NCBI GenBank assembly: GCA_028819215.1
Contig: JAPPMG010000096.1
Location: forward strand, 132,126 to 196,125
DNA: 64,000 nt
From: Bryobacterales bacterium
GTDB taxonomy: Bacteria > Acidobacteriota > Terriglobia > Bryobacterales > UBA6623
Direction of reading: 5' to 3'
Below are positions 17,301 through 25,548 of this stretch, one piece after another; position 1 is the stretch's first letter, and each line of letters opens with the position of its first letter. Under the pieces are notes generated by a model. The model had not been told where the DNA came from and searched no databases. It was given only the letters and a program-made list of their open reading frames with translations. Made by a program: the position numbers and the translations under genes.

Positions 17301-18850
17301 AAGAGCAGCTGCGGGCGCTCGGACAAGCATGCCAGCGGGATGTCGATGCCCATCGATCCGGTCGGCTCTGCGCCCTTAGAGGCCATCGGCGCGAGCAGGA
17401 TGCGCTGGTGCTCGAGCGTGTAGCCGAAGCTGCGCTGGCGCTGGAGCAATGTCTTGAGGTCGGTCTCCTTGACCGAAGCGGGTTCGGGCAGGTCGGCGAT
17501 GTCGACCAGGTGCTCCCGCAGCCAGTCGCCGTAGGGCTGTCGCTTGGAGATCGTTTCCTTGATCTCTTCGTCGCGGATGATGCGGCCCTCCTGCATGTCC
17601 ACCAAGAACATCCTTCCCGGTTGCAGGCGGCCCTTGGTGCGCACGTCAGCCGGGTGAATGCCGCTGACAACGCCGGTCTCCGAGCCCATCACCACCAAGT
17701 CGTCCTCGGTGACGCAGTAGCGCGAGGGGCGCAGCCCGTTGCGGTCCAGCGAGCCGCCCACGAAGCGCCCGTCCGTGAAGACAATCGAGGCCGGGCCGTC
17801 CCAGGGCTCCATCATCGTGGCGTGGTATTCGTAGAACTCCTTCTTGCAGGGCTCCATGTGCTCGTGCGACGACCACGCTTCGGGGATGAGCATCATGAAG
17901 GAGTGCGCGATCGAGCGCCCGGACTGGATGAGCAGTTCGAGGGCGTTGTCGATCTGCGTCGAGTCCGAGCCGGTCTCGTCGATGATCGGCTTGATCTTCT
18001 CCGCGTCGGCACCGAACAGCTCGCTCTCCAGCGTCGCCTCGCGCGCCCGCATCCAGTTCGCGTTGCCCCGCACGGTGTTGATCTCGCCGTTGTGCGCCAG
18101 GTAGCGGAAGGGTTGCGCCCGTTCCCACGTGGGGAACGTATTGGTCGAGAAGCGCTGGTGGATGAGGGCGACGGCCGACTGAAAGTCCGAGTCGCCCAGA
18201 TCCGGGTAGTAGTCGAAGATCTGCGGCGCGAGCAGCAGGCCCTTGTAGCAGATCGTCCGTGACGAGATCGATACCGGGTAGAAGCGCTCGAGCCGCCGGT
18301 TCCGAGCCTCCTGCTCGGTGCGCTTGCGCGTGATGAACAGCTTGCGCTCGAACGCGTCCCCGCTCAGGTGTGGCCCGTCAGCCTGCGCGACGAAGACCTG
18401 GTAGATGTGGGGCTCGCTTTCGCGGGCAAGCCAGCCAATCGCGTTCGCGTTGGTCGGGACTCGCCGCCAGGCGAGCAGCCGCAGGCCTTCGGCCTGGAGC
18501 ACTTCCTCGACCATCTGTTGCGCCCGCCTGCTCTTGGCGTGATCGGGCGCCACAAAGATCATGCCGACGCCGTATTCGCCCGGGCCTGGGAGCGAAAAAC
18601 CGTGCGACGCGGCCTGTTTGAGGAAAAAGCCGTGGGGTATCTGCAGCAGGAGGCCCGCGCCGTCTCCTGTCTCGGGATCGCATCCACACGCGCCCCGATG
18701 CGTGAGGTTGACCAAGACCTCGACGCCCTGCTCGATGATCTTGTGGCTGGCGCGGCCCTTGATGTTGGCGACGAATCCGATGCCGCAGGCATCGTGTTCG
18801 TTTCGCGGATCGTAGAGTCCCTGCCGCGGGGGCAGCCCGTGCTTCGTCAT
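14330..18850 (-). CDS. gltB: Glutamate synthase large subunit
   Basis: This protein of about 1506 residues transfers the glutamine amide to 2-oxoglutarate. After a short propeptide, Cys22 of HDACGIGFVANIKG becomes the N-terminal nucleophile of the class II amidotransferase domain. The central domain is followed by the FMN-binding synthase domain (GGRSNTGEGGEDPARF, SVKLVSEVGVGTVAAGVSKG, SGHDGGTGASP), and the 3Fe-4S cysteines occur in CIMMRKCHLNTCPVGIATQ. The C-terminal GXGXG beta-helix closes the protein. The ATG at 18850 gives the standard family start; a frame extension to 19000 is not supported. No gltD lies beside it, so the electron donor subunit is elsewhere or ferredoxin is used. Confidence 0.95.
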   Translation of the reverse strand: MTKHGLPPRQGLYDPRNEHDACGIGFVANIKGRASHKIIEQGVEVLVNLTHRGACGCDPETGDGAGLLLQIPHGFFLKQAASHGFSLPGPGEYGVGMIFVAPDHAKSRRAQQMVEEVLQAEGLRLLAWRRVPTNANAIGWLARESEPHIYQVFVAQADGPHLSGDAFERKLFITRKRTEQEARNRRLERFYPVSISSRTICYKGLLLAPQIFDYYPDLGDSDFQSAVALIHQRFSTNTFPTWERAQPFRYLAHNGEINTVRGNANWMRAREATLESELFGADAEKIKPIIDETGSDSTQIDNALELLIQSGRSIAHSFMMLIPEAWSSHEHMEPCKKEFYEYHATMMEPWDGPASIVFTDGRFVGGSLDRNGLRPSRYCVTEDDLVVMGSETGVVSGIHPADVRTKGRLQPGRMFLVDMQEGRIIRDEEIKETISKRQPYGDWLREHLVDIADLPEPASVKETDLKTLLQRQRSFGYTLEHQRILLAPMASKGAEPTGSMGIDIPLACLSERPQLLFSYFKQLFAQVTNPAIDPIREELVMSTLTYVGPQGNVLAERPEHAHMIRVPLPVIDNSKLEQLRDLGPEVRFGSQTLATTFAVAKGPGGLRAALDRLCAEAEAAADAGAGVLILSDLGVDEANAPIPSLLACAAVHHHLIRQAKRSKVGIVIESGEPREVMHFCLLIGYGANAVNPYLAYASIAEMHARGMLEDPLLSLQQAHANFEKAIRKGILKVMSKMGISTVQSYHGAQIFEAIGLARDVVDQYFTGTTSQIEGVGLETLAGEALEKHAYAYSPTSEAGTDLPVGGEYQYRLRGEQHLLNPDTVARLQHAVRLNHWQTYEEYSRAVNDLNRQLCTLRGLFDLKDAAEPVPLDEVEPASEIVKRFCTGAMSFGSISAEAHETLARAMNRIGGRSNTGEGGEDPARFGDERRSKIKQVASGRFGVTAHYLANADELQIKIAQGAKPGEGGQLPGHKVDETIAWLRHSTPGVGLISPPPHHDIYSIEDLAQLIFDLKNSNRYANVSVKLVSEVGVGTVAAGVSKGHSDLVLISGHDGGTGASPVSSIRHAGTPWELGLSETQQVLVMNDLRGRIRVQVDGKLQTGRDVVIGALLGADEFGFSTMPLIAMGCIMMRKCHLNTCPVGIATQDKELRKKFEGTTEGVVNFFFFVAEEVRQLMARMGFRKFDEMIGKVDRLDTREAVNHYKSKGLDFAKVFFDPPVDRAISRYHTGAQDHGLEKQIDNQLIELCRPAIEELSPVEFAYDLRNTDRTVGTMLSHEIAKRYGAAGLPDDTIKIHFSGSAGQSFGAWASSGMTLQVRGDANDYFGKGLSGGRLVIAPPPGSGFVFEENIIIGNVSFYGATGGEAFVNGMAGERFCIRNSGASVVVEGVGDHGCEYMTNGYAVILGECGRNFAAGMSGGIAFVLDEQGDFAERCLQNAEVDIDPFDDPADLRLVRNLLERHVAYTRSPKGQWVLEHWGSMAPRFKKIFPRELKRAIREREAREAAQA

Positions 18851-19029
18851 GACAATTTCCCTAGCGCCCCGGTGGCTCCGAGCCATCCCTAGGCGCCATG
18901 GGTGCCGCGGTCGAAGATCGGAGTTGAGGCGCAAGCGCAGCCCTAGCGCCGTGGATGGCAACAGGGCCGCGCTCCATATCATACCAATCGGGCGGCGCAT
19001 GGTATTCTTGGGCGCTTCGGCACTGCACC

Positions 19030-20118
19030 ATGGGAATCGCGAATCGCCGACAGGTCCATCTCGAAAACGACCGCTTGCGCGTCACTCTCCTGCCGGGCGG
19101 AGGACACATCGCCGCGGTCGAGCTGAAGGAGACCGGGGTCAATCCTCTCTGGGATCCTCCGTGGGAGACGATCGACCCGTCGGCTTACGACCCGGACGCC
19201 CACCCGCAGTATGGCGAGGGCTTTGAGGCACGCCTGCTTTCCGGCATTGCCGGGCATAATCTCTGCTTCGATATCTTCGGAGTGCCGTCCGCCGAAGAGG
19301 CTGCCGCCGGGCTGGGCGTGCATGGCGAAGGCTCCTCGGCGGACTGGGAGGTCGGTTCCGGCGAAGGCTGGGTCAAGCTCAGCGCCGAGTTCCCGCTGGC
19401 GGGGATGCGGTTCGAACGGCAGCTGAAAATCGCAGCCGGAAGCGGACGCGTGGACATATCCGAGACTGCCACCAACTTGGCCGGCATCGACCGACCGGTC
19501 GGTTGGACGCAGCACGCGACGCTGGGACCGCCGTTCTTGGAAAAGGGCAAGACACTGTTCGAGATGTCCGCTACGCGGTCAAAGGTGCTGGAGGGCGAGT
19601 TCGCCCCCGGTGCCGATCGATTCGTGGCGGGCGCGGAGTTTGACTGGCCGCTGGCGCCGCTCGCCGCCGGCGGCTTGGGCGACATGCGCCGCGCGGTAGA
19701 GGACGATGTGTCCGGCGCCTACACGGCGCACCTGATGGACCCCGAGCAGGAAGAGGCGTTCTTCGCCGCCTACCATCCTGGTTCCGCGACTCTCTTCGGC
19801 TACGTATGGAAGCGCAGTGACTTCCCGTGGCTGGGCATTTGGGAGGAGAATTTCTCGCGTACGCACAAGCCTTGGAACGGGCGCACCCTCACGTGCGGCA
19901 TGGAGTTCGGAGCTTCGCCGTTTCCCGAAACGCGATGGGAAGCGTTGCAACGCGGGCGATTGTTCGCCGAGAAGACGATCGGCTGGGTTCCGGCCAGATC
20001 TTCGGTGCGAGTAGACTACGCGCTGTTCATGGCTCGTGCTGCCGCCGACGAGATCCGAGGGTTTGGCTCGGGACTCGGCCTGGCTGAGTTGCGGCGATTC
20101 GCCAGCGGCAGGTTCTGA
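19030..20118 (+). CDS. Galactose-mutarotase-like superfamily protein
   Basis: The 362-residue product begins MGIANRRQVHLENDRLRVTL and LPGGGHIAAVELKETGVNPLW, the pattern of aldose-1-epimerase/DUF4432-type beta-sandwich proteins that present a ligand surface of sugar-binding strands. RPVGWTQHATLGPPFLE and the later GYVWKRSDFPWLGIWEEN fit the strands bearing the usual catalytic His/Glu positions, though I cannot assign them. There is no signal peptide. The start at 19030 is chosen because the upstream in-frame extension lacks similarity. It is divergent from gltB and followed by the Cys-rich gene. The substrate is unknown. Confidence 0.65.
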   Translation: MGIANRRQVHLENDRLRVTLLPGGGHIAAVELKETGVNPLWDPPWETIDPSAYDPDAHPQYGEGFEARLLSGIAGHNLCFDIFGVPSAEEAAAGLGVHGEGSSADWEVGSGEGWVKLSAEFPLAGMRFERQLKIAAGSGRVDISETATNLAGIDRPVGWTQHATLGPPFLEKGKTLFEMSATRSKVLEGEFAPGADRFVAGAEFDWPLAPLAAGGLGDMRRAVEDDVSGAYTAHLMDPEQEEAFFAAYHPGSATLFGYVWKRSDFPWLGIWEENFSRTHKPWNGRTLTCGMEFGASPFPETRWEALQRGRLFAEKTIGWVPARSSVRVDYALFMARAAADEIRGFGSGLGLAELRRFASGRF

Positions 20119-20238
20119 GGCGGGCTTCGACCAAGACGGGGAGCGGAAATCTTCCGCGTGGAGCATGCGGGACTCGTCGGCCTCTGCCGCTCGCGCCGGC
20201 TGTCGGCTAGCATGAGACGAGGGGGCCGACACGGCAGC

Positions 20239-20664
20239 ATGCGTAACCTTCGCTTGTTCCGATCGGCGGCGCTGATTCTCTCGCTCGCATTGCTGCCATG
20301 GCAGGCAGTGTTGGCAGCCGTCTCGCCTCGGCCGGATTGCTGTCGCTTGGACCCGGCGGCCGGGAAATGCCGTAGGCAGTGCCCGATGAAGGTCTCGGCG
20401 GACAGCGAAGCTCAGTTTGTGGGGTCCTCCATGGCGTGTCACCGATCAAACAGCGCGCCGGGGTCCGAGGCGAAGTGCGGCATCAAGAGCCGCTGTAGCA
20501 ACGACCACGCCAAGCCCGCGTGGAATCCTGAGCCGCCGTGTCTGATTGAGTTCGCCGAACAACTGGCCCTACCGGCAAGGCTGCCGTTTCAGGCGGCCCC
20601 GCTAGCGGCGGACTGGCCGCCCCCGGGCTCTGCCCCTCCTGCCCCTCCTCCGCAACCCGCATAG
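20239..20664 (+). CDS. Small secreted Cys-rich protein, putative metal binder
   Basis: A 141-residue product with a clear Sec signal (NLRLFRSAALILSLALLPWQ, residues 2-21, cleavage near Ala26-Ala27). The mature part has eight cysteines (34, 35, 44, 48, 67, 80, 86, 101), His68 and His90, and a Pro-rich tail (PPAPPPQPA). I do not recognise a named family. The spacing of Cys/His pairs and the TonB-receptor gene starting 126 bases downstream suggest periplasmic handling of a transition metal, possibly copper, but this is inference. A longer frame from 20158 is open, but the signal peptide supports the ATG at 20239. Confidence 0.6.
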   Translation: MRNLRLFRSAALILSLALLPWQAVLAAVSPRPDCCRLDPAAGKCRRQCPMKVSADSEAQFVGSSMACHRSNSAPGSEAKCGIKSRCSNDHAKPAWNPEPPCLIEFAEQLALPARLPFQAAPLAADWPPPGSAPPAPPPQPA

Positions 20665-20790
20665 GCTGGCTGAGTCTTCGGCACTCCTGACGCTTGGTCC
20701 GCAGGGGCCTTGTGCGGGGGTGCGGCTCGGCCCCATTCAGTGTCGCCGTTGCGTAGCGGCGATCTGGTTCTGGCCCGCGGGAGAAATCGA

Positions 20791-23076
20791 ATGGTGAATC
20801 TGGGAAGTGCGGCGAGATTATTGAGTTTGGTGTGGGTCGCGACGGCGGCCTGGGCGGATCTGGCGGTTCAAGTGGTCGACCCGTCGGGAGCCGTCGTTCA
20901 GGACGCGGTCGTGGTCCTGCGGGACCAGTCCGGGTCGGAGGTGGCTCGAGGCGCGACCGCCGCCTCGGGAGTCGCGGAGTTTCCCGAGCACGCGGCTACG
21001 GTGGACGTGGCGGCCGAGGGCTTTCGAGCGGAGACTGTCTCGACGGCCGGACACCAGGAAGTGACGGTTCGCCTGCAACTTGCGCCGGTCGCGGGTGCCT
21101 TGGATGTCGTCGACGAATTCGATCCGATAGCTCCCGTTGCCTCCGACTCGGCCGAACCCGATCGTCTCGCGAGAGTTGGCTTAGTCGAGAGTCTTCGCTC
21201 GACTCCGCACGTGCATGTCCTTCGGAGGGGCGGCACGAATTTCGAGCCGGTCGTGCAGGGGCTCAGGGAGACTCAGCTTGCGATGGTTGTCGATGGCACG
21301 CGGACGTTCGCGGCAGGACCCGCGCGCATGGACTCCGAGCTGAGTCACGTCGATCCGAATTCCGTTGCGGAGGTCGAAGTCGTCACTGGCCCCTATGCGC
21401 TGACCGAAGGCGCAGGGGCGATGGCCGCCATCCTCGTCAGGTCCGAACCCATTCCGGCTCGCCAGAACTGGCGCGCCGGGGGCAGGGGCGGGATCGGCTG
21501 GAGAAGCAACGGAGCCGGGCGCATGGCCAATGCGCGGATCGACGCCGGCAATTCCAGACTCGGCTTCAGCCTGCGCGCCACGGGCGATTTACTCGATGAC
21601 TACGAAGCGGGAGCCAGCGGCAGAGCGATCGCCGCGCTCGTGCCGGGCGATGCGGCCTCCCACCAGTTCGCCACCAAGCTCCGATTCAATCCCACCCCGC
21701 AGCAGGAATTTCAGGTCCGCGGCTTGTACGACGAGCAAACCGGCGTCGACTATCCGGGCAGGCTGCTGACGGCCGAGCACTTCCTGCTCCGCTCCTGGCA
21801 GGCAAGCTATCGCGCGGCGAATCCCGAGGGGGCTATCTCGTCTGTAAAGCTGGGCGCCTACGTCAACAAGAAAAGCCATCGAATGAGCAATCGCGAGAAA
21901 CCCACTGCAATGGACATGCCCGGACGGCGACCGCCGTTCGCTCTGGACGTTTCGCTCCCGGCGGAGTCCGACACAGTCGGCGCGAACGGGCGGGTCGAGT
22001 TCTCGCCAGGCGAGCAGTGGCAGCTGCAGGCGGGGTTCGATTTCTTCCGCCTGGAGCAGGATGCCCAGCGATTCATCGCCCGCGCCAGCAACCGCAAGCT
22101 CATATTCAGCGACGCGGTTTGGGCGGGGGTCTCGCTGGCCGATATCGGGACGTACTTCCACGCCGGGCGCAGTTTCGACCGCGGCGAGGTCCGGGCGGCC
22201 GTGCGTCTGGACTTCGTCACCAGCGACGCCGGGCGGCCGAGCGAGTTCTTTCTCGCCAATACGAGCGCAGAGGTCAGGCGCAGCGAGACCAACGCGAACT
22301 TCAGCCTGGCGGGACGCTATGACGTGGGCCACGGGTTCACGATCGCGGGCGGCGTCGGGCGCGTCGCGCGAACGGCCAATGCCTTGGAACGGTATTCCGA
22401 CCGATTCCCAAGCACGCGCTTCCAGGTGGCCGCGGAGTTCATGGGAGATCCCGCGATCAGGCCGGAGTCCAGCCTGCAGGGCGACCTCAACGTGGAATGG
22501 CAGGCTGGCAAGTTCCGCATCAGTGCCGGCGGATACGTCCGCAGCCTCGGAGACTACATCACCGTGACTCCTGTGCGCGGGCTGAACAAGCGGCTGCCGC
22601 TGAGCCCACCCGTGGTGTTCCGCTATGTCAACGGAGAATGCGCGTTCTTCCGCGGCTGGAGTCTCGGCGTGCGGAGGACGTCCGATCGGTTCGAGTTCCG
22701 CTTCCAGGCGTCCAAGACCATTGCGGACGATCGAGAACTGATGGAGCCAGTTCTGGGGATCGCGCCGATGGAGATCGACTCAGCGGCGCGGTTCGTTGCT
22801 CCCGGGCGGCGCGTTTGGGCGGAATACGGCATCCGGAACGTGTGGGACCAGCGCAGGGTCTCCGCGGTTCGTCTGGAGTCGCCCTCGCCCGGGTTCGCGC
22901 TGCACGGATTCCGGTTCGGCGCCGACTCGTGGGACGGATCGACGCTCCATTTCGGGATCGAGAATGCCGGAGACAAGTACTACTACGAGCACCTCAATTC
23001 CCTGAATCCCTTCACCGGCCAGCGGATTCCCGAGATCGGCCGGGCTGTGACGGTGGGCTTCACCACGATCTGGTAA
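20791..23076 (+). CDS. TonB-dependent outer-membrane receptor
   Basis: This 761-residue protein has a signal peptide (residues 1-22), then a carboxypeptidase-regulatory-like Ig domain (LAVQVVDPSGAVVQDAVVVL, about 23-100). The plug domain follows, with LVESLRSTPHVHVLRRGG, FEPVVQGLRETQLAMVVDGT and VDPNSVAEVEVVTGPYALTE. The remainder is a 22-strand-type barrel ending in TVGFTTIW with the terminal aromatic residue needed for outer-membrane insertion. It transports a scarce ligand using TonB/ExbBD energy. The architecture is reminiscent of OprC-like copper receptors. The start at 20791 has a purine-rich GGGAG site, and the preceding gene encodes a Cys-rich secreted protein. Confidence 0.9.
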   Translation: MVNLGSAARLLSLVWVATAAWADLAVQVVDPSGAVVQDAVVVLRDQSGSEVARGATAASGVAEFPEHAATVDVAAEGFRAETVSTAGHQEVTVRLQLAPVAGALDVVDEFDPIAPVASDSAEPDRLARVGLVESLRSTPHVHVLRRGGTNFEPVVQGLRETQLAMVVDGTRTFAAGPARMDSELSHVDPNSVAEVEVVTGPYALTEGAGAMAAILVRSEPIPARQNWRAGGRGGIGWRSNGAGRMANARIDAGNSRLGFSLRATGDLLDDYEAGASGRAIAALVPGDAASHQFATKLRFNPTPQQEFQVRGLYDEQTGVDYPGRLLTAEHFLLRSWQASYRAANPEGAISSVKLGAYVNKKSHRMSNREKPTAMDMPGRRPPFALDVSLPAESDTVGANGRVEFSPGEQWQLQAGFDFFRLEQDAQRFIARASNRKLIFSDAVWAGVSLADIGTYFHAGRSFDRGEVRAAVRLDFVTSDAGRPSEFFLANTSAEVRRSETNANFSLAGRYDVGHGFTIAGGVGRVARTANALERYSDRFPSTRFQVAAEFMGDPAIRPESSLQGDLNVEWQAGKFRISAGGYVRSLGDYITVTPVRGLNKRLPLSPPVVFRYVNGECAFFRGWSLGVRRTSDRFEFRFQASKTIADDRELMEPVLGIAPMEIDSAARFVAPGRRVWAEYGIRNVWDQRRVSAVRLESPSPGFALHGFRFGADSWDGSTLHFGIENAGDKYYYEHLNSLNPFTGQRIPEIGRAVTVGFTTIW

Positions 23077-23200
23077 GGCATGGGGCGGCGGTCCCCGGCG
23101 CAGCCCCTGACACGAACGGTCGCTGGAAGCCGATGTCCTACAATGGGAACGGTGGCAGCACCGGTCGCCGCGCGGTGCATTGAGATAGCCGCCAGCCTGT

Positions 23201-23289
23201 GCGCAAGTGGCGGAATTGGCAGACGCGCTAGGTTCAGGTCCTAGTGGGAGTTAAATCCCGTGGAGGTTCAAGTCCTCTCTTGCGCACCA
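23201..23289 (+). tRNA. tRNA-Leu(CAG)
   Basis: The acceptor stem GCGCAAG (23201-23207) pairs with CTTGCGC (23279-23285), followed by discriminator A and an encoded CCA. The anticodon stem-loop CTAGG-TTCAGGT-CCTAG gives anticodon CAG, reading CUG. A long class II variable arm (GTGGGAGTTAAATCCCGT) and the T arm GGAGG-TTCAAGT-CCTCT complete a leucine tRNA. A TACAAT -10-like hexamer at 23139-23144 could serve it, though no matching -35 was found. Confidence 0.97.
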
Positions 23290-23392
23290 CGTCGCCGGCG
23301 GATCGCCGCCTGTGGCGAGCCGGCCCTTTGCGGCCGTGAATTTGACCGCAGCCACGAGTCGTCTATCATTGGGAGCATCTGGGACTTGCGCC

Positions 23393-23686
23393 ATGGACGA
23401 TGACCGCTCGCAACTAGAATTTCCGCCTTCCGAGGGCGACGATCTTGGCCCGCTTGGCGAACTGGAGCGGCGGGTGCTGGGGTTGGTTGAGCAACTGCGC
23501 GAGGCTCGCACGCAGCGGATTCAAGCCGAGCTTGAGGTCGAGCGGCTGCGCGACGAACTGCGCGACCGGGATACCCAGATCATCGTTCTGAGAGACGAGT
23601 TGCGCAGCGATAGCACTCGCGACGCGGTCAAGCGGCGCGTCGAGGCCTTGTTGCAAAAGGTCGCCGAGTTGGAGCGCGAAGGCTGA
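23393..23686 (+). CDS. Small coiled-coil protein, ZapB-like
   Basis: The 97-residue product is almost entirely heptad-like after residue 18: LGELERRVLGLVEQLREAR, then AELEVERLRDELRDRDTQII and VEALLQKVAELEREG. It lies five bases upstream of zapA in the same direction, so a role as the coiled-coil partner in Z-ring assembly is likely by context. Sequence alone cannot separate ZapB from other short coiled coils. The ATG at 23393 is preferred over a 27-residue extension that lacks coiled-coil character. Confidence 0.65.
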   Translation: MDDDRSQLEFPPSEGDDLGPLGELERRVLGLVEQLREARTQRIQAELEVERLRDELRDRDTQIIVLRDELRSDSTRDAVKRRVEALLQKVAELEREG

Positions 23687-23691
23687 GCGCG

Positions 23692-24033
23692 GTGGGAAAT
23701 CAACCCGTCAGAGTCGAGATCGGCGGCCGAGCATACCACTTGGGCGGAGCCGATCCAGAGCGCACGCGCGCGCTGGCCCGGAAGGTCGACGAGGCCATCA
23801 ATCGCTGCGTGGACACGCTTGGTACGGGAACGGACAGCTACCAGATTGCGATCTTGGCAGCCTTGCAAATCGCCGACGAACTAGCGACTGCTCGCGACGA
23901 GCACCAACGCTACCGCTTCGAGGTTGGTGCCGCGTCCCGGAAGCTGCTGGATGACCTCGAGTCGGCCGTCGACGGCATCGAGGCCGAAGTGGCTGCGTTG
24001 CGCGCCCAAGAACCATCGCCCCAGCACGACTAG
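23692..24033 (+). CDS. zapA: Cell division protein ZapA
   Basis: This 113-residue protein starts at GTG 23692 and reads PVRVEIGGRAYHLGGADPER then LARKVDEAINRCVDTLGT, followed by SYQIAILAALQIADELATAR and a C-terminal helix. The first beta-beta-alpha unit and the long second helix are the ZapA fold, which bundles FtsZ filaments. It forms a two-gene unit with the upstream coiled-coil gene and ends 19 bases from the convergent sulfatase-fold gene. No 6S RNA signature was recognised nearby. Confidence 0.85.
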   Translation: MGNQPVRVEIGGRAYHLGGADPERTRALARKVDEAINRCVDTLGTGTDSYQIAILAALQIADELATARDEHQRYRFEVGAASRKLLDDLESAVDGIEAEVAALRAQEPSPQHD

Positions 24034-24052
24034 GGCCCCGGCTGCGGTTCCG

Positions 24053-25477
24053 CTACTTGGTAATGTAGCCGAGGCTTTCCAGGATTTCCGCATCCCGCTC
24101 GGTCAGGCTCGATTCGCTCTCGGCGAGGTTGGTGCTGTCAAACCAGCGTTGGAACGCCTTGCTTTCGAACGAATAGCGCCGGTCCGCGGTGGTCAGCGTT
24201 TGCGGCCGTAGCTCGCGCGGGTCCCGAGAGAGGTCGAACAGGTCGAAGCGCTTCTGGTCGGGCGTCCAGACTGACTTCATGCTTCCTTCGAGCTTGCCGA
24301 TGCGAAACGGCAGTCCCGAGTTTGGCTTCCACGCCCACGAAATCCATTTCGGGATGAAGCCCTTCTTGCCCTCGAACGACACGAATCGTATCTGGCGCGA
24401 TTCGGGCGAGGATTGCTTCGCGATGGCTGGGACCTGGCTGCGGCCAGCGTAGGAAATGGGCACCTGCGTGTCGTTGCGGAACTCCGGGACGGCTAGGTCC
24501 AAGAGCGTCGGGGCGAGATCCAGGAGGGAGACGCTCTCGGCAACCACGCTGCCTGGCTTGATCGTGCCGGGCAGGCGCATGATCCAGGGCACGCGTACCG
24601 TGCTCTCGAACAGCCAGCGGCCGTGCCCCACGAAACCATGCTCGCCAAGTCCCTCTCCGTGGTCGGAGAGCAGCGCGACGAGCGTGTTGTCACGCATTCC
24701 GAGCTGATCGATGCGGTCCAGCAGCCTCTTGATGTGGCTGTCGGCGTAGCCGATCTCGGAGTCATAGCGGAGGATTCGGTTCTTGACCTCTTCGGAGTAC
24801 TCAGCGATGGCAGGATCCGGATCGCGGATCTGCTCGGGGTCGGCGAACTCCTTGCGGAGATTGTAAGGCTCGTGCGGGTCGAAATAGTGCACCCACAGGA
24901 ACAGCTTGTCCTTGTCCTTGTTGTCGTCGAGCCAGCGCAGCGCCGGTCGCGTGACATCTTCGGCCCAGCGCATGGAGTGAAAGACCTGGTACTGGCGCTC
25001 GAGTTCCTCGTCGTAATGGTCAAAGCTCCGGTGAAGCCGGGTCAATCGCCCGATCAGCGGCCAAGCGCTCACGAACGCGCCGGACGTGTAGCCGAAGCGC
25101 CTGAGCACTTGCGGGATCGTCAGCCACTTGCTTTCGTCCGGTAGCGAAACACCATTGATGCGCGCGCCGTGCTCCTGTGGGTAGCGACCAGTGAACATCG
25201 AGAAGTGCGATGGCCCAGTCATCGGGATGGCGGTGTAAGCGCGGTCGAAGCGAACGCCGTCCTCGGCTAGCCTGTCCATGGTCGGGCTGGTCCGCAGGTG
25301 ATAGCCGTACGAAGCAAGGTGGTCGGCGCGAAGAGTGTCCACCGTGATCAGCACCACGTGCGGATGCCGCGCTTGGACGACTTCCGACGCGGTCGCGTGG
25401 GTGCAGAAGAGTGCGGCGGTCCCGGCCGCGAACACTGCCAGGATGCTTCGCCGGGATGGAGTCCGGAGCGTGAGCAT
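24053..25477 (-). CDS. Sulfatase-fold hydrolase with Thr in place of the formylglycine Cys
   Basis: The 474-residue exported protein begins RTPSRRSILAVFAAGTAALF and has the superfamily metal ligands (VVLITVDTLRADHL near 41-54; DHGEGLGEHGFVGHGRWLFE). Where sulfatases have Cys/Ser-x-Pro-Ser-Arg, this reads T-G-P-S-H with Thr87. It therefore cannot form formylglycine by the normal route, and Thr may be a direct nucleophile as in phosphoethanolamine transferases and alkaline-phosphatase relatives. It may be a phosphodiesterase or phosphatase rather than a sulfatase. It ends ILESLGYITK, a common tail of this LGY subfamily. It is followed in the same direction, with a 71-base gap, after the acpH-like gene. 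Confidence 0.85.
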   Translation of the reverse strand: MLTLRTPSRRSILAVFAAGTAALFCTHATASEVVQARHPHVVLITVDTLRADHLASYGYHLRTSPTMDRLAEDGVRFDRAYTAIPMTGPSHFSMFTGRYPQEHGARINGVSLPDESKWLTIPQVLRRFGYTSGAFVSAWPLIGRLTRLHRSFDHYDEELERQYQVFHSMRWAEDVTRPALRWLDDNKDKDKLFLWVHYFDPHEPYNLRKEFADPEQIRDPDPAIAEYSEEVKNRILRYDSEIGYADSHIKRLLDRIDQLGMRDNTLVALLSDHGEGLGEHGFVGHGRWLFESTVRVPWIMRLPGTIKPGSVVAESVSLLDLAPTLLDLAVPEFRNDTQVPISYAGRSQVPAIAKQSSPESRQIRFVSFEGKKGFIPKWISWAWKPNSGLPFRIGKLEGSMKSVWTPDQKRFDLFDLSRDPRELRPQTLTTADRRYSFESKAFQRWFDSTNLAESESSLTERDAEILESLGYITK

Positions 25478-25548
25478 ACCCTTAGGATTGTAGCGCTAGC
25501 GAGCACCTCTCTTCAGCCCGAATCGAGCTTGGCCGTTTCGGTAGCGCG

